A program made the position numbers and the translations under genes. Positions 47,711-58,900 of a DNA stretch of 64,000 bases are shown here, piece by piece. The stretch's first letter is position 1. Each line of letters begins with the position of its first letter. Location: assembly GCF_023856365.1 (NCBI RefSeq), contig NC_064555.1:17308254-17372253 (forward strand). Direction: 5' to 3'. This stretch comes from Brienomyrus brachyistius (taxonomy: Eukaryota > Chordata > Actinopteri > Osteoglossiformes > Mormyridae). The notes beneath the pieces were generated by a model, which had not been told where the DNA came from, made no database searches, and saw only the letters and a list, made by a program, of their open reading frames with translations.

Positions 47711-48924
47711 TGTGGTGCATTTCATGAATACAGTAAATTTATTTCCAGGGTACTTTCATATTTTAACCTTATTTTGAGGAAGGTCAGGTTTTCAGTTTCG
47801 TTTGAATCGGGGTGCCCTTTATCGCACTGTATTGTATCTCTCCTGCTGCTTTCTCATCCTGCCACCACATCGATCCCCTGCATGTCCAGCGCATGCATAC
47901 TTGCATGAGCCTCAGCTGCATTCTGCATGCCTGCGGCTGCTTGTGCTCTCGGTCCGCATGTGGCTTTGTGCGGTCGTGTGACCTTGCAGCCGAGAGCCGA
48001 CCCACTTAATGGCTTGGGCTCAGTTCCAGCGCGTCCTCCCCCCGGGATAAGCCCAGACCCCTCCCCTCCCAGATACACCCATGGCGTTAATGAACAGCCG
48101 AGGTAATCCCTGGGATTGCATCATAGATCATACAGTGGATGTCAGAGCTCGGGACAGAAAGCACCCCCGATCTGGATCAGAGGGCTGCAGGTGGATAACC
48201 ATGCGGTTCCATTGCGCCCCTCCTTTACGTATCGGCCACGCCGCTGCTCCCATTATACTGTGGACCTGCTGCTGCCGCGCTTTTTCACTTTCTGCAAGCT
48301 GTTATTTATTTGCCTTCTTAATTCAGGACGCGGTGCTGATTAAATTCAGGACGCCGAATTCCCCAGCTGCTGTGACTGCAGCTGTGAGCTTTTGCTTTCG
48401 GTGCGGGGGCAGCCTACACGTACCCTCGCCTCCTGTAGAGACAGGCGCCTCCTGTGGGGCACCCCCCCCCCCACAAGTGCCGCATGCTACTAATAACCCA
48501 CCTGAAGGTCTTCCTGAAATTCCTGTTGTCTCCGTAGAGGCACTTGTGTGAGATGCAAACCATCACATGCTCCTTCCAGAATAAAGTGTGACGTCCCCAT
48601 GTCTCTGCTGGTCTGAACCCTTTACCTCCTGTCCTCCATCCATCCCGTGGTTCGGCCTCTTCGCACTACTATCTATTTAACCTCAGATTCTTGTGGCTTT
48701 TCACATTTTGCTGCATTTCTCCTCCTGACCTCTTTCCTCTCCCTCTATCCTCTCATTACCATGACTCCCCATCCCCTCTTCCCTCTCTCACTGCATTTCT
48801 CCTCCTGATGCCTTTCCTCTCTCTCCATCCTTCCGTCATTGCGACTCCCCGTCCGCCCTTCTCTCTCCATCTCTGCGTTTCTCCCCTTTTTCCCTCCTGT
48901 CCTCCTCCTCCCTCCATCTGTCAG
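47623..48924 (+). other. Intron 2 of the Eph gene, 1.3 kb
   Basis: Begins GTGAGT and ends CTCCCTCCATCTGTCAG. It holds a (TG)n tract at 47661-47714 and, for about 200 bases before exon 3 (48715-48924), a long pyrimidine-rich tract. In that tract a segment starting CTGCATTTCTCCTCCTGA occurs twice (near 48711 and 48791). The open frame that runs from 48691 into exon 3 is chance read-through of this tract. Confidence 0.9.
47661..47714. repeat. (TG)n microsatellite
   Basis: TG tract of about 23 units, starting 39 bases after the exon 2 donor. Confidence 0.95.
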
Positions 48925-49594
48925 TGGGAAGAGATCAGCGGTGTGGACGAGAAGTACAAGCCCATCAGGACGTACCAGGTGTGCAACGTGATGGAGCCCA
49001 ACCAGAACAACTGGCTGCAGACGGGTTGGATCAGGCGCCAGGGTGGCCAGCGCATCTTCATTGAGCTGCAGTTTACGCTGCGTGACTGCAACAGCATCCC
49101 GGGGGTGGCCGGCACCTGCAAGGAGACCTTCAACCTGCTGTATGCCGAGTCTGACCTGGACCTGGGTCAGGTGACCCGCGAGGACCGCTACACCAAGATC
49201 GACACCATCGCCGCCGACGAGAGCTTTACACAGGGCGACTTGGGCGAGCGAAAGATGAAACTCAACACGGAGGTGCGGGAGATCTGGCAGCTCAGCCGGC
49301 GCGGCTTCCACTTGGCCTTCCAGGACGTGGGCGCCTGTGTGGCCCTGGTGGCTGTTCGCGTGTACTACAAGCGCTGCCCGTCCACCGTGCAGAGCCTGGC
49401 CGTGTTCCCCGATACGGTGGCGGAGGCAGCGTTCGCCACGCTGGTCGAAGTGCGTGGCGTCTGTGTCAACAACTCGGAGGTGGACCCCGACAGTGCTCCC
49501 AGGATGCACTGCAGCGCCGAGGGCGAGTGGCTCGTCCCCATCGGAAAGTGCAGCTGCAGCGCTGGGTTCGAGGAGGGCCACAGCAGCTGCGAGG
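48925..49594 (+). CDS. epha10: Eph receptor (EphA10-like) exon 3: ephrin-binding domain and start of Cys-rich region
   Basis: The exon of 670 bases encodes residues 49-271 of a cell-surface Eph receptor. It completes the ephrin-binding domain: YQVCNV at 65-70, NNWLQTGW at 76-83, [11 protein letters not shown] at 98-108, GTCKETFN at 111-118, [12 protein letters not shown] at 139-150, [11 protein letters not shown] at 180-190. The four domain cysteines 68, 103, 113 and 186 are present. It then enters the Cys-rich region (Cys199, 228, 244, 257, 259, 270) with [11 protein letters not shown] at 247-257. One N-glycosylation motif is at Asn230. [15 protein letters not shown] and RRGFHLAFQ point to EPHA10, a receptor whose kinase is considered inactive in mammals; EPHA7 is the next closest. 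Odd: Trp169-Gln170 replaces the near-invariant Gly-Pro. Acceptor TGTCAG and donor GTAAGG are canonical; it ends in phase 1. Confidence 0.96.
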
Positions 49595-50034
49595 GTAAGG
49601 GCCTCGTTTGTGGAAAGTGCTGGATATAGCAGTTATGCGGCAGATACTGAGCATAATTTAGTTTCTCTGATAAAGATGCTGCTCCAGTTTGCAGCATGAA
49701 TGACATCGTCACTGCCCGTCGTCCTGCTCAGATATGGCCCCCCTGTGACGTGGCAGGATCAGGGTCCGGGGGGGGCACTGAACTCGCAGTGGAGATCCTT
49801 GGTTGCTACTCTGCTAGGGCTGTGGGGGGTGTTGTCGTGGGAAAAGGGAAGCAGCGTGGCTGAGTGGTCATTACAGGCATTACAGGCTGACGCACACAGA
49901 CACCTGCTCACTGTACAGGAGGAGAAGGTAGGAATTAAAACCCACAGTGTGTCGCCCACACACTGGATTACAGAGGGAAACGGTGGGCGATGGACAGGCT
50001 TCACACAGGAATGACAAACACAGCTGCCCCTGAC

Positions 50035-50575
50035 TGCCTCCCCCCCACACCCCCTGAACACGTGGCTGCCCATGATCGCCCCCCCCACACCCCCTGAACA
50101 CGTGGCTGCCCATGATCGCCCCCCCCACACCCCCCTGAACACACGGCTGCCCATGATCGCCCCCCCCCCCCCACACCCCCCTGAACACGCGGCTGCCCAT
50201 GATCGCCCCCCCCACACCCCCCTGAACACGCGGCTGCCCATGATCGCCCCCCCCCACACCCCCCTGAACACGCGGCTGCCCATGATCGCCCCCCCCCACA
50301 CCCCCCTGAACACACGGCTGCCCATGATCGCCCCCCCCACACCCCCCTGAACACACGGCTGCCCATGATCGCCCCCCCCCACACCCCCCTGAACACACGG
50401 CTGCCCATGATCGCCCCACACCCCCCTGAACACGTGGCCGCCCATGATCGCCCCCCCCCCCCACACCCCCCTGAACACGCGGCTGCCCATGATCGCCCCC
50501 AACCCCACATACTGAACACATGGCCACCCCTGACCACCCCCCACACACCCTGAACATGCAGGTGCCCCTGACCCC
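50035..50575. repeat. C-rich minisatellite, about 40-bp unit, 13-14 copies
   Basis: The unit consists of a C run, ACACCCCCCTGAACACACGG and CTGCCCATGATCGC, with C-run lengths varying from copy to copy. The minus strand therefore has many G runs. Frames of up to 276 codons on the minus strand come from this array and encode no real protein. Confidence 0.97.
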
Positions 50576-50839
50576 TGAACACACATCACCTTTTCACTCA
50601 GGCCCCCCGGTCGGCGCCTCTGTCCAGTAGCTCGCAGTACTCGCTGCGCTGGGCCCCGTGTTTCTGACCACTGCGTTGTCCTCAGATAGCCTCATTAGGA
50701 GCTGGATTAAGTGACATTCATCTCTGTATTATTACGCTGTTGCTTGGCTTGAGACTTCATTTCAGTCTCGGGGGATGATGTGATGGATGGATTGGACCGC
50801 TGGGAGGGCTTGGGGGGGCCTGCAGCCACAGCAGCACCA

Positions 50840-51420
50840 GCACCCCTCTATTCCTGTCTCTCTCCCTCTCTCCATGTCTCTGCCACTTTATCCCTCACTC
50901 TCCCCCCTCTTCATCCTTCCTCTGTCCCTCTTTCCCTCTCTTCAGATCTGCCACTGTATGTCTCTCTCCCTTTATTTCCCCCTCTTTCTATCTGTGTTTC
51001 CTTCTCCCTTCCTCTTTCCCCATCTTTCCCTGCTTCCCCCCCTCTCTCCTGCTTATGCCTTTCTTCACCTCTACTTCTCCCTCTCTCCTCATCTCTCCTC
51101 CTGCTGTCCTCTCCCTCTCTCTCTCCCTCCTGATTTATCCCTCTCCACCTCTGTCTCTTTCTCTCCCTTTCTCTCTCCTGCTCTATCCCTCTTTTTCTCC
51201 CTCTCTCCTCCGCTCTCTCTCTCTCTCCTGCTCTATCCCTTTTTCTCTCCCTCTCTCCCCATCTCTCCCCCGCTTTCCCTCTCTCTCTCTCTGTCCTGCT
51301 CTATCCCTCTTTCTCTCCCTCTCTCTTTGTTTTTCCCCCGCTCTCCCTCTCTCTCTCCAGCTTTATCTGTCTCTCTCTCTCCCCTTCTATCGCCCCCTGC
51401 CTCCCATGCTCTCCCCCCTT
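50840..51420. repeat. Polypyrimidine (CT-rich) block
   Basis: About 580 bases of almost pure C/T on the + strand, with TCTCTCCCTCTCTC units and a repeated CTCCTGCTCTATCCCT segment (near 51176, 51226 and 51294). It is the strand mirror of the polypurine block at 11262-11800. Ser/Leu/Pro frames here are artefacts. Confidence 0.93.
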
Positions 51421-52594
51421 TCTGTGTTAGGGCTGCCTCCACCGTGGTGACATGCATATGCGGCAGCAGGCCAGTCTCTCCCGAGCTGTGTCGCTATCGA
51501 TCAGCGGTAATGCTCCGCTAAACTGTGGCATTAGACAGGACTCAGACTGCTCCCTCCCTGCGGAGGCCAGCGTACACGGCTCGTGTGTCTAACTACACGT
51601 GTAGGAGTCTGTCTGTCTGCGCCTGGCAGCTTAGGTGCTTGTCACTCAGTCAGACTCTTTACGCTCCGCTTTTGCACCCTTAATGTAACGAACTAGACCA
51701 GAAGATTTCTCTTTGAGAAGGAGGAGTTCATCTCCAAGTGATGCTCTCTGATGCAGCAGATGTATCACGAACAGCGTTCTCAACCTCCTACTAATTTGTG
51801 TGTGATACTGGCCTTTTTACAGAGTCTAAGGCAATTGGTCAGTCGGAAACCACAAGATGATAATTCAAGAACCAGGTGACAACTTGATTTCTTGATAACT
51901 TTGCCTTTTTGAGCCCTTGCTGGCCGCTAGTGTGTCGGTGTGCTGTAGTGCTTTGGCTTTGGTAGTGCTGGGGTGACAGTCATTCCCTGATTATCATAAT
52001 TGTCATTTGCTTGGTAACAGGAGGTCACATGCATTCTGTGCTACATTCTGTGCTACAATGCTGTGTGTGTTGTGCAAGTATGTGTGTGTGTATGTGTGTG
52101 TGTGCGTGTCTGCTTTCTGTAGTAGGTCTCTGAGTATGTATGAGTGTGGGGCTGTCTGCCCATGCGTTTCGATAAACCCCCCCTGGATCACAGGTTGCGA
52201 AATCGGCACTTTGTAAATGCAGGTTGTTCCATCCGCTGAAATGAGAGGCCAGGGGGGCGGAGCCAGTGACCCTATAGAGCCCGTTAATGTGTGCTGAGTC
52301 ATATGCCCCTTGCATACACTCACCCCAGGCTGCTGCTCCCAGCTTCTCGCCGCCTCCTACTGGCCGTGTCTCACCATTCCCCTTTATGGTGACATGATGC
52401 GGCAGAGCGCTCCGGTGTTATTGGTTGGCTGATGACGGGATCAGAGAGCTGTGTTTCCGCTCTGGGTTTGGTTTGTTCTTCTTTGAGGGTGTGATTAGGT
52501 TTACCTTGAAGTCTGGGTGGCATGACAGTGCATCTGGTTCGTCAGGAAACACCGGGTCCGTCCTCTGTCCTGGAATCTAGAGCTGGGCACTGGA
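51421..52594. other. Intron 3 stretch without recognised feature
   Basis: Unique-looking sequence with a short TG-rich run at 52078-52105. Nothing else was identified. Confidence 0.5.
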
Positions 52595-52710
52595 GCGGGA
52601 AAGAGGGAATGAGGGAGAGAGAGAGGAAAAGGGAGAGAGAGAGGGAGGAAGGGGGAGAAAGAGAAAGGATGGAGGGGGAGAAGTGGAGAGAGAGAATGGG
52701 GAGAGAGTGA

Positions 52711-52741
<31 letters not shown>

Positions 52742-52745
52742 CATG
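52595..52745. repeat. Polypurine GGGAGA/(GA)n block
   Basis: Purine-only stretch of GAGAGAGGGA-type units, ending in a (GA)n run at about 52713-52742. Confidence 0.93.
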
Positions 52746-53347
52746 AAGCTCGCTGGTATCAGTCTGAGTGGTAGACATCTGTCTCATCGGAGTCAGGCTG
52801 TCCTGTGACGCCTCTCTTGCGGTGGGGGGGGTGCTGCAGAAGCATGTGTGAAATGAGTGTTTTCACCTGCTCGTTCTCATTTGTAACCACGTGTGGAGCA
52901 TTTTACACTCTGCATCCTGCCTTGGAGCCTCACCGCCATATGTGCAACTCCCCGGCGGCGGCGGCGCATGGGGGGGTGTTCCGACCCCCATGCCGCACTG
53001 CCAGGCCGGCCGCCTTCCCGCCTTTTTAATTAAAGGTGACGACATGGCTTGCTGTGCTTTAATTATAGGCAGGCCGTTCCCTGCCAGCGCGAGGAGGGAG
53101 GCCCCTGTCCTCGTTCGTGCTCAGTGGCCCCGTTCCCTGTGCTGCCTGCCCTTTATGCGGGCCCCCTCACATGCATTGCCCAGGCCCCTGGGAAGGGACT
53201 CTAACCCTGGAGGGGAGGTTGCTTATGCTCAGTCCCATTTCATTGTTCCTGCTGGCTTGACTAGTTGTTTGGGTCTCCCTGATGTTACTCTTCCTCTTTT
53301 TGTTCTCCTCCTCTTCCTCGTCTCCCTTACCCATCCTCTACCTGTAG
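52746..53347. other. Intron 3 stretch without recognised feature
   Basis: Unique, partly GC-rich sequence ending in a pyrimidine-rich stretch (from about 53280) that leads to the candidate acceptor at 53346-53347. Confidence 0.5.
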
Positions 53348-53433
53348 ACCCCTCCCTATGCAACAAGCCTCCTTATCTCTTGTGTGCCCTGGAGACGGCG
53401 AGCTTGTGTCCCAGCCAGTGCCGAGAGCTGTAA
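53348..53433 (+). other. Candidate alternative last exon of the Eph gene (speculative)
   Basis: A good pyrimidine tract (TCCTCCTCTTCCTCGTCTCC, then ACCCATCCTCTACCTGTAG) precedes position 53348. Spliced in phase 1 from exon 3 it would read DPSLCNKPPYLL, then CALETASLCPSQCREL, and stop at TAA 53431-53433: 28 residues with four cysteines. This would give a secreted ligand-domain protein. It does not resemble the usual exon 4, and an acceptor-like site every few kb is expected by chance. Transcript evidence is needed before accepting it. Confidence 0.15.
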
Positions 53434-53490
53434 TGTACTCATCTGTGCCTCCTCTGAGTCGGGACATGGACTCCCCTGTGCTTTCAGGGA

Positions 53491-53640
53491 AATGCAGGAG
53501 GGTCAGGCCTGAGAGGAACCCCATCCCTTGTGCTGTCAAGGGAGTGGGAGTTTGCCACACTGGGTGAAATGCAGGAGGGTCAGGCCTGAGAGAAACCTCA
53601 TCCCCTGTGCTGTCAAGGGAGTGGGAGTTTGCAGGAGGGT
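53491..53640. repeat. 77-bp tandem duplication, two copies
   Basis: The segment beginning AATGCAGGAGGGTCAGGCCT starts at 53491 and again at 53568, with few differences. A partial third GCAGGAGGGTCA follows at about 53631. Confidence 0.95.
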
Positions 53641-53649
53641 CATAACAGG

Positions 53650-53870
53650 ATCAAAGACCTGTTATTTTGACATTTTCAGTCTCCATAAGGGGAAACTTGA
53701 TTTTATAAAAAAGTTTTTTTTCATTGCAGTGATACAAACAATGTCAGTCTTGTATTTTATTTGGTTACTTATGGTTAAAGATAGGGCTGGCTAAGTTGTT
53801 CTTGTTAGGATTAGAAATAGAATGGATGGTCCCCAAAGTGATAGGAATATATGAACTGTGTGTGTGTGCG
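53650..53870 (+). mobile_element. Dispersed repeat family 3, copy d
   Basis: Contains CTTATGGTTAAAGATAGGGC, ATGGATGGTCCCCAAAGTGA and TAGGAATATATGAACTGTGT followed by TG-rich sequence, matching the right half of the copy at 18176. Confidence 0.75.
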
Positions 53871-55349
53871 AGGGTACAGCAGTCTTCAGACACTATTGGT
53901 CAGAGAGACCGGTAAGGAGAAAGTGTGTGGCATGACAGTAGCTGGCCAGCGGAAGGGGAGGGGCAGGTGCAGGGCGGGGCCCTCCTTTGCAGGTAAGCAG
54001 GGGAGGGGTCACCACAGGGCAGCCCTAAACAGGAAACCAGAAAAGCCGATTCAGCAGACAGAAATGGGGCGTCTGGGGTGAAATAGACTAAATGGCCGGG
54101 CTGCCTGCTGGGATCGGCTTCTGGGTCACGGTCCACTGTCCCGGCGCAGAAATGAAGCAGAACACAGCAATTTATCCAGGCAGCGAGGGAGAGCAGAGAC
54201 TAATCAGCAGCACAAACAGCCGCACCTGAGTCTCCAGCCGCAAGGCGGATGTGAGGTGCACTCTCTGCCCTGCAGATAGAGGCAGACGGACTCAGAGCAG
54301 ACCTGGCTGCCCGGAGACCCTCCTGGTGACATGATGGTGTCACGGTGATGTCACAGCGCTGCGGAACGTGCACTATAAATCCAGAGGGAAAGTATGGCCG
54401 TCTGAAAGCACACGCATGGAGGGTGATTACGTTGAGGATGATAGATCTCACGCACACACCTCGATGGCTCCTCTATCCTCCTCAGCCTTATTTATTTTTC
54501 CTAGCCATGGATACGGGCCGATGGTCATGGTGTGTTTATGGAGCTGGTGACAGCGCACCCCCACGGGGCACCTGTGTCCCTGAGCGAGGCGGAGAGTCCA
54601 GAGGCTGCTGTCTGTTAGTGCCGGGGTACCAAGGTTGTGGGGCCTCACCGGTTGACATGGTCATGCAACCATGGAGAGTCTGGCCATTAGAAATCAGTGT
54701 CCGAGCACAGCGGCCTCCACGGCGCCCCCCTGTGGACTGGTTAAGTAAGCCATGTGCGTTGGTGTGCTGCTTCTATTTGGGCCTGGTCACTGGACTGAGA
54801 ACCTGTAAATGTAGCAATACGCATCATTCTTGATAGCGCTGTTAGCAAAGCTCGTCGTTCGTTTCTACCTGCGTCTGTTATTACCTGCCCATTCTGGGCA
54901 GATGACGCAGAGGCCCACGATGGGCATTGATTACGGCTAAAACACCGGAACACACATCACTTTCTATCGCGTTTATGTAGCTTGGGGGGGTGGTCCGGAG
55001 CAGGGGGATGGTGGCATTACAGACGCCCAGGGTGATGTTTCACCTGCTGTGAGTCTCGGCCCCTCCGAGGCGCTGATGCTGGCTTTCTGCTTTTTCCTTC
55101 TCTGCTCATCCGGAGAACTTTCCCTGGCCAGTGTGGAACGGTCAGTCCTGCAGAGGGCCCACGGTTTATTACGTGCACGTCAGGGCTGTGACACCTGTCA
55201 GTTATTGATGGTTATCTCCTTTTCCTTATTGTCTGTTTGGTTTTGAAGCATCACCTTTCTTTTGCTGTTATTTCTCGGCTTGCATTAGATGACCAGCTAT
55301 GGATTATAAACCGACGCCCACCGTGTTATTGATAAACTGGCCTCTCCCA
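53871..55349. other. Intron 3 stretch without recognised feature
   Basis: Unique-looking sequence. No exon or repeat family was recognised. Confidence 0.5.
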
Positions 55350-55935
55350 TAGCAGAGAGACCGCTGTTGCAAATTGGGGTCTTTCAATGGGGGCTCTCGT
55401 CCATGCTGCAGAGACAGACCGCTGCTGCAGATTGGTGCCTTTTAATGCAAGCTCTCGTCCATGCTGCAGAGAGAGACCGCTGCTGCAGATCGGCACCTTT
55501 TAATGTCAGTTTTCATTCACATTGTAGAGACAGATCGGCGCTGCAGATCAGAGCCTTTTAATGTGAGCTCTCGGCCTCGCTGCAGAGAGGAACCGGCGCT
55601 GCAGATTAGCGCCTTTTAATGCGAGCTCTCTGCGTTGCTGCAGAGAGAGACCGCTGCTGCAGAAAGGCCCCTTTTAATGCATGCTCTCGTCCATGCTGCA
55701 GAGAGGGACTATCGCTGCAGATCAGCGCCTTTTGATGCGAGTTCTCGGCCTCGCTGCAGAGAGGGACTGCTGCTGCAGATTGGCACCTTTTGATGCGAGC
55801 TCTCAGCCTCAATGGAGAAAGGGACTGCTGCTGCAGATCGGCACCTTTTGATGCGAGCTCTCAGCCTCGCTGGAGAGAGGGACTGCTGCTGCAGATCGGC
55901 ACCCTTTATTGCTAGCTTTCTTCCATGCTGCAGGA
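55350..55935. repeat. About 61-bp minisatellite, nine to ten copies
   Basis: The unit contains GCTGCAGAGAGGGACTGCTG, CTGCAGATCGGCACCTTTT and GATGCGAGCTCTCGGCCTC, with copy-specific substitutions. CTGCAG occurs twice in most units. Cys/Arg-rich frames across it are artefacts. Confidence 0.96.
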
Positions 55936-58900
55936 CGGCAGGTACGCATGTCGTTCGCCAGTTGCTGGAGCCGAGCTGTCAGAGTCGGGGAAGGAAGTGC
56001 AGAGTGAATGTTATCAGCCCACGGTTAAGTGGAACCCAGCCTCAAAGTGATGCAGTAAGGATCCAGGGGGGCCCAGTTGGACTCAGCCACCACTCACGTC
56101 CACTGGGGGGAGGGGATTTTAGTCTAGGTTGCCTGCTGGGGGCTTAGTGTCCTTTGAATGTTCTGCCCATGTAAAATAGATCTTCCAATACATTTCGATT
56201 TGAGTTAAGATGTCGCCAATAAACTTTTAAAGCTGCATTGGTCTCTCATCTAGCACCACTCTGCAAAAGAAGAAACTTCTGGCAAAGCATGTCCCACCAC
56301 CCCCCCCTTTCACCGGGTCTGCAGGGTTCCGGCAGGATTCGGCTAGGATGCTGTGTACTAGCATTGAATTGTTCCTTCCCCCCTCACAGACAGACGTCAC
56401 CACTGGGGGGAATACATTTTCGGTGACGCTTTGGAGCAGGAGAATCAATTCCCTTTGACACCTCAGATAAGGCCTCATGTGAGCTTGAAGACTGTAAATT
56501 CCAGCCCTGCCGGAATATATTACCCTTGACGGCGAGGTGGAACAGGCGGCTCTGACCTTCACGGGCCACCATTTGCATGTTATCAGGAGATGGTGCCGGG
56601 TGCTCCGAGCACGCGCTGGCGGGGCCGTCCCCAGGATCTCATCTCACATTCCTCGACCGCAATGTGAGATGTGATTACCGGCCCTAATGCGGTAATCTTA
56701 AAAGCACACACGCGTGTGAATTACACAAACACGCAGTAAAACAGTCCGGCACCCGCACCTCTGATTGCATAGGTGCTGCTGTGGGCAGGAGGCGGAGCTC
56801 GTCAGGGGGTTAGCTGCTGTTTTTTCGTGAAATGTGGCCGTTCTCATTTTAATAACGTTCCCTGGCAGGAGATACGCTTCCCCAAAGAGTACAGGAGGGG
56901 GCGGGGCACATATTTGCAGAATGAGGAATTTGCTGAAGCTGCTCTGGAGCTGGCCGATTCTCTCCGGGGAGGTGTAGAGATTCCCTCGGGGCTGACAGAG
57001 AGTCTGCTTCTTCCACGTTTTTGCAGAAAGCCCATTAATTGTGCGATTGGCATGTAGGTGTGCGCTGAGAGGTGCTGTTGCGAATGTCACATGGGGGTGA
57101 CTCTTGTCATTGTCTTCCATTGATGCTGCGCCGGGGGGTGGGGCGCCGCGTGCTGGTTGAACTCTCTCTCTAATGCTTCTGCTTGGAGACTAGCAGGGCC
57201 TTTTACCGTGTGTATAAGTGTGTCGTTTCTCCCAAATCGAGTGCTTCGTCACCTATGACAGTTTCTCAGCCTGGTTCTCAAGGGATCCCCAGACTGGCCA
57301 CATTTTTTCTGCCTCTCAGCTCTCAACCAGTCAGGAACGCAGAATGTCTGGCTCGGGTGTGTTGGGAGCTGGGAGGGAGATGTACGTTAGACTCTGTTAG
57401 CTGGTGACCCCATGTCATAGCCCATTTTGCGCCCAAACAAAACGGCCTCAGACATTCAGAGTGGTTCGCTTGCAGAGACACCAGTTCCCTCCCCCCCATG
57501 ACCCGTACGATGGCCTGATTGCGGTGCTGGGGCGGGTGGGCAACCTTGAGGATGTAGGGAGTGAGGGGGATCGATTCGGACCCATGGCATGGCCCCGGAA
57601 TCCAGTTTCTATGCATCAAGAAGCCAATTAGAACATCTGCTTCCTGTGCCTCCCACTGGCACCAGTCGATAATGCGGGGTGTGGAAGCCAATAGGCCAAC
57701 ACCCCCCCCCCGCACCCCTCATTTTGTGTGAAGTTACAGTCGCTCCAGTGTCCCCGGCTTAAGAGCTGCTTTCAGTGCCAACCAACAGCTATCAAAATTT
57801 CAGTAAAAAACAGGCACCTGCGCTTGAGAGAGAGACACGGGGAGATAAACAGTCCGGCAGATACAACGATCGATGTGTGAAAGAGCTGCCCACCGTCCCT
57901 GTAGGGCCTGTAGTGTCTCTCGGGCTCGTGTCCGGGCACTGCTTCGTTGTGTTCATTACGCCTCCTCCGCTGAAGGAGTTTGCCACGCGCCGGTCGAAGC
58001 TCCCCGTTCCACGCAAGTTCAGTCGGCTATCGACGCTTTTCCCCGCACCATTGCAACATCTCAGTCTGCCTCTGCTTTGGATGCTCCACAGATCTGCATA
58101 GTGCAGCTACTGGAAGCCATCAGGGACACGGTTCCGCCTGCTCCTCCCCGGGCCGGGGGTGTGTGTCAGTCCCTGCGGGTCTGGATGCGTTATGAGCTGC
58201 TAGCCTCATTGCCTGTTAAGGAGAGAAGGTGGATTCCTCATGGTGACCTAAAAGGCTAAGCGTCTGCCAAGGCTGCATGTGCCGGCCTCCTCCTGCATGT
58301 CCCTGTTTTATCCATGCTGCCATGTAAGTTATGGGGTGAGTGCCGGCTGATCAGGTGACCCCCACGTATAGCTGAATGGGGGGCTAGCTGAAAATGGGCG
58401 TAAAGTGTGTATGCCCCCCCCCGAGCGTCCGATTCCGCCATGCTCGCTCCACCCTGGCTTCTCCTGGAGGTGCATGCTCAAAGTGAAATTTAGTGGCGCG
58501 TACGGTGTCCATAAGGCTGACGCGCTCGCTGTGTGTCACTGGTCACTGACTGCCTTTAAACTGCAGATCGGTGGCACTGCAGCCGTGATCCAGCTGCATC
58601 TCACTTGACCGCTTTATTGAGCGCATTTGTGGAGCTGCTTAAAGGTGCTTTATCTGGACTGGGATGTCGTCACATCTCCGGTCTCCCCCCCATGTGTCTG
58701 TCCATCCATTCATCCGCTCAGCCGCGTATAACTGCCGCATTAATGCCGAGTTGCTGCGATCTCCGCTCTGCTCTGTTATTACTATTATTACAGCCTCTTA
58801 GCTGAGGCTGTCGTCCGATTTGGAATATGATTTGTACCCAGTGTATCACTTAGCTAATTCAGCTTTCCCATGACATAACAGGGCTCCTGGGGTCTACTGA

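Noticed and set aside
48691..48924. N-terminal extension of the exon 3 frame back to an ATG at 48691
   Set aside because: The extension is a low-complexity pyrimidine tract. A canonical acceptor TCAG lies exactly where Eph similarity starts, and exon 2 joins in phase.
48745..49581. 278-codon open frame on the minus strand over exon 3
   Set aside because: It is the complement of a conserved coding exon with GC-rich third positions and matches no known protein.
49759..50589. Gly/Cys/Val-rich minus-strand frames of 193-276 codons
   Set aside because: They lie within the C-rich 40-bp minisatellite and exist in several frames at once, so they are repeat artefacts.
56773..57057. 94-codon frame that looks moderately protein-like
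   Set aside because: No family was recognised and there is no exon context. It was kept only as a note on an unexplained intronic stretch.
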